A stretch of DNA of 64,000 bases from AP-15 sp963735445. GTDB lineage: Bacteria; Pseudomonadota; Alphaproteobacteria; ATCC43930; CGMCC-115725. Both the position numbers and the translations under genes were made by a program. How positions within the stretch are numbered: the first letter of the stretch is position 1; each line of letters begins with the position of its first letter. Under the pieces are notes generated by a model. The model did no database searches. It was not told where the DNA came from and worked only from the letters and a program-made list of their open reading frames with translations. The stretch covers positions 1 to 64,000 of the forward strand of contig CAVTLC010000045.1 of assembly GCA_963735445.1 (NCBI GenBank), written 5' to 3'. Positions 62,247-64,000 of this stretch are shown here, one piece after another.

Positions 62247-64000
62247 CTATTGCGCCGGCATGCCTGCGAGTTGCAGGCCTTCGCGAAACTTCTGTCGGCC
62301 CGTAACGACTAAGCTTGTTGTCGTTCGGGGTTGCTTTAACGTCCGACCTCGACTTTCTGCAGGGTGTATCCTGTAAACCTTGGCTGACCGTAGAATTCCT
62401 GCAGGACTCTTTTTCGCTTCATCGGTTTGACCGTCAAGCGCGTAGGCGCTGACCAGGTAAAGCCGGTTGAACCAATCATTCGGCCGCAAAGCTTACCGAT
62501 TTTCGCAGCCACGGGATCGCCCCGGGGTAATTGCCGGAGTAAAAGTAGGCCCGCCCGATGATCCAATAAAATCCACCGAGCGACGGATCGTGAGGACTGA
62601 GCTTTATCGCGGTCTCGATCAATGCCGGCGCTTCGCCCGGGTCGACCGACCAGCGTCAATTCATTCGCCTTCTCGGCGAGAGCGCGCGTCAAGGTCGGAT
62701 CAAGCTCGAACGCGCGGGTAAAGGCCTCTAACGCGGCATTGTGCTCGCCTTTGGCGCGGCGGATGAGACCTTCGGCGTAATAGACTTGGCCAATGTTCGG
62801 GTCCAATCCTTGCGCCTTGCGCAGCGCGTCTTCGGCTTGTTGAAGTTCGGGCTTGCCGGCATTGTTCCACCGATGGACGTATTGCATCGCCAGGATTTCG
62901 GCGAGCCAGCCCCAGGCTTCAGCCGATTGTGGGTCGCGCCGCACCGAATCTTCGAGATACGCACGCGCCTCTTTGCTGTGCTCCGGGGTGATCGCAGAGA
63001 AGTAAAGACTCATGCCGCGGAACCGCAGATCGACAGCATCGGGGTTGCGAGCCTGTTCCTCCGTACAGCCGGCGACCTTCGGCTCTGATCAGCTGAATAC
63101 CGAGCGAGGTGGAGACGCGTCCGGTGATCGCCTTTTCCAATTCGATAAAGTCGGTGATCGGATGAACAAAGCGGTCGGCCCAAACATGCGCCCCGGTCTG
63201 CGTATCTATTAGCTGGACGTTAGTCTCGATCTGGTTTCCGGCCCGCGTAATGCTGCCTTCCAGCATATAGCGAACGCCGATTTCCTTACCGATATCGCGC
63301 GCATTGACCGATCGACCCTTGAACGTAAATGCGGTGTTGCGCGCGATCACAAAGGTGCCCTTCAGTCGAGCCAAATCGGTTGTCAAATCGTCGGTAATGG
63401 CGTCGGCGACATAGCCCTCCGAACGGTCGCCGCTAAAATTGTTAAACGGCATGACGACGATCGAGGCACGCGGCGGAAGCGGATCGCCGCCTCGCCAAAC
63501 CGATGGGACGGCCATGCCAAACGCGACCGCCATGGCGAGAATGACGCCTACGACCGCTTGCCAACGCGGCTGGGGACGGACTGTTGTACGGTAGAGCCGA
63601 CGCGCAGCGCCGGTCAAACGGCCCCGAAGGGTCGGGTCTTGCGGCTCTGGATCGTAGTCGACACGAAAAACGCGGATCGGTTGAGCGATGTTTTTGACCC
63701 GGCGCTCCCCCATATCCTCGAACGATAAATCGGGATGGCCGAGTAGTTGGTCGCGGACACCGCGGGTTACGTAGATGCCCCCCGGTTCAGCCAAGCCTTC
63801 GAGCCGGGCGGCGATGTTTATGCTGTTGCCGTGAATATCGTGTTCGCCGACGATCACGTCGCCGGTGTTGATGCCGATGCGAAGCTGGATCCGCTGATCC
63901 TTTTCGGCGGGCTCACGCTCGGCAAAACCGCGCTGGATATCGATGCCGCAACGCACCGCGTCGACAGCGCTGTCGAACTCGACCAGCATCCCGTCGCCCA
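62247..64000 (-). pseudogene. class III adenylate cyclase with TolB-like and TPR domains (partial, frameshifted)
   Basis: Runs off the right edge. The readable start GDGMLVEFDSAVDAVRCGID is the second half of a class III cyclase domain (KTxGDG Asp), followed by RIGINTGDVIVGEHDIHGNS and INIAARLEGLAEPGGIYVTR. A membrane helix (WQAVVGVILAMAVAFGMAVP) leads to a TolB-like domain (SIVVMPFNNFSGDRSEGYVA, LEGSITRAGNQIETNVQLID) and TPR units (AYLEDSVRRDPQSAEAWGWL, AEGLIRRAKGEHNAALEAFT). Frame changes near 63040, 62650, 62480 and 62370. It would make cAMP in response to an unknown signal. The whole domain order matches alphaproteobacterial cyclases. Confidence 0.8.

Overview
The window is high-GC chromosomal DNA from what looks like an alphaproteobacterium. 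The supporting signs are a ppx-rlmE-guaB-rsmB housekeeping block, a FixJ-type regulator, Ku beside a LigD-type ligase domain, a cyoABCD quinol oxidase, FNR/FixK-type boxes (TTGAN-N4-ATCAA) and a palindromic intergenic repeat of the kind common in Rhizobiales/Rhodospirillales. The species cannot be named from sequence alone.

Layout. 1-7.0 kb: the start of an HlyD-type adaptor behind a perfect FNR box, scraps of a universal stress protein and an IS1182-family transposase, an AT-rich potassium channel, PPK2, a frameshifted P-type cation ATPase and a decayed SnoaL-like gene. 7.2-11.7 kb: a ceramidase-like membrane protein, a DUF4105/Lnb-like lipoprotein, a SHOCT protein, a glycine-zipper lipoprotein and a patatin. 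11.8-15.5 kb: two different IS1182-type insertion sequences with terminal inverted repeats. 15.7-24.7 kb: an accessory region with a truncated amidohydrolase, an epimerase, an NHEJ group (ligase domain, coiled-coil companion, Ku), several very small genes and the tail of a serine recombinase, ending at tRNA-Gln(CTG). 25.4-31 kb: the conserved block (exopolyphosphatase, RlmE, IMPDH, RsmB-like methyltransferase, response regulator). 31-42.8 kb: an agarase-like glycosidase, secreted proteins, a TetR-controlled EmrAB-type pump, an MFS carrier and NudC. 43-46.9 kb: cyoABCD. 47.3-52.6 kb: glycogen breakdown (glgX, glgP). 53-58.7 kb: DUF3108 and MlaC-like envelope proteins, then sugar porter + OprB porin beside a Crp-family regulator. 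59-64 kb: a pseudogene field with an IS5 remnant, an acyl-CoA dehydrogenase scrap and three successive tetratricopeptide modules belonging to or copied from a class III adenylate cyclase that runs off the right edge.

How the parts work together. Glycogen debranching and phosphorolysis feed sugar phosphates to central metabolism. OprB and the sugar porter form an outer/inner membrane uptake pair. The cyo operon is a complete four-subunit proton-pumping quinol oxidase. PPK2, the cation ATPase, the stress-protein remnant and the FNR box on the left resemble a low-oxygen/energy-stress neighbourhood (inference).

The most striking global feature is the number of single-base frame changes in genes that are otherwise well conserved, including an extra base in the T-loop of the tRNA. 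Many fall at short homopolymers. This could be real gene decay or uncorrected sequencing indels, and it affects how every broken gene here should be read. I did not find a convincing undescribed multi-gene system. The most novel-looking items are the DUF4105-like lipoprotein with a possible ATT start, the 388-residue internally duplicated protein, the 23-residue tandem repeat mini-protein and the adenylate cyclase/TPR array.
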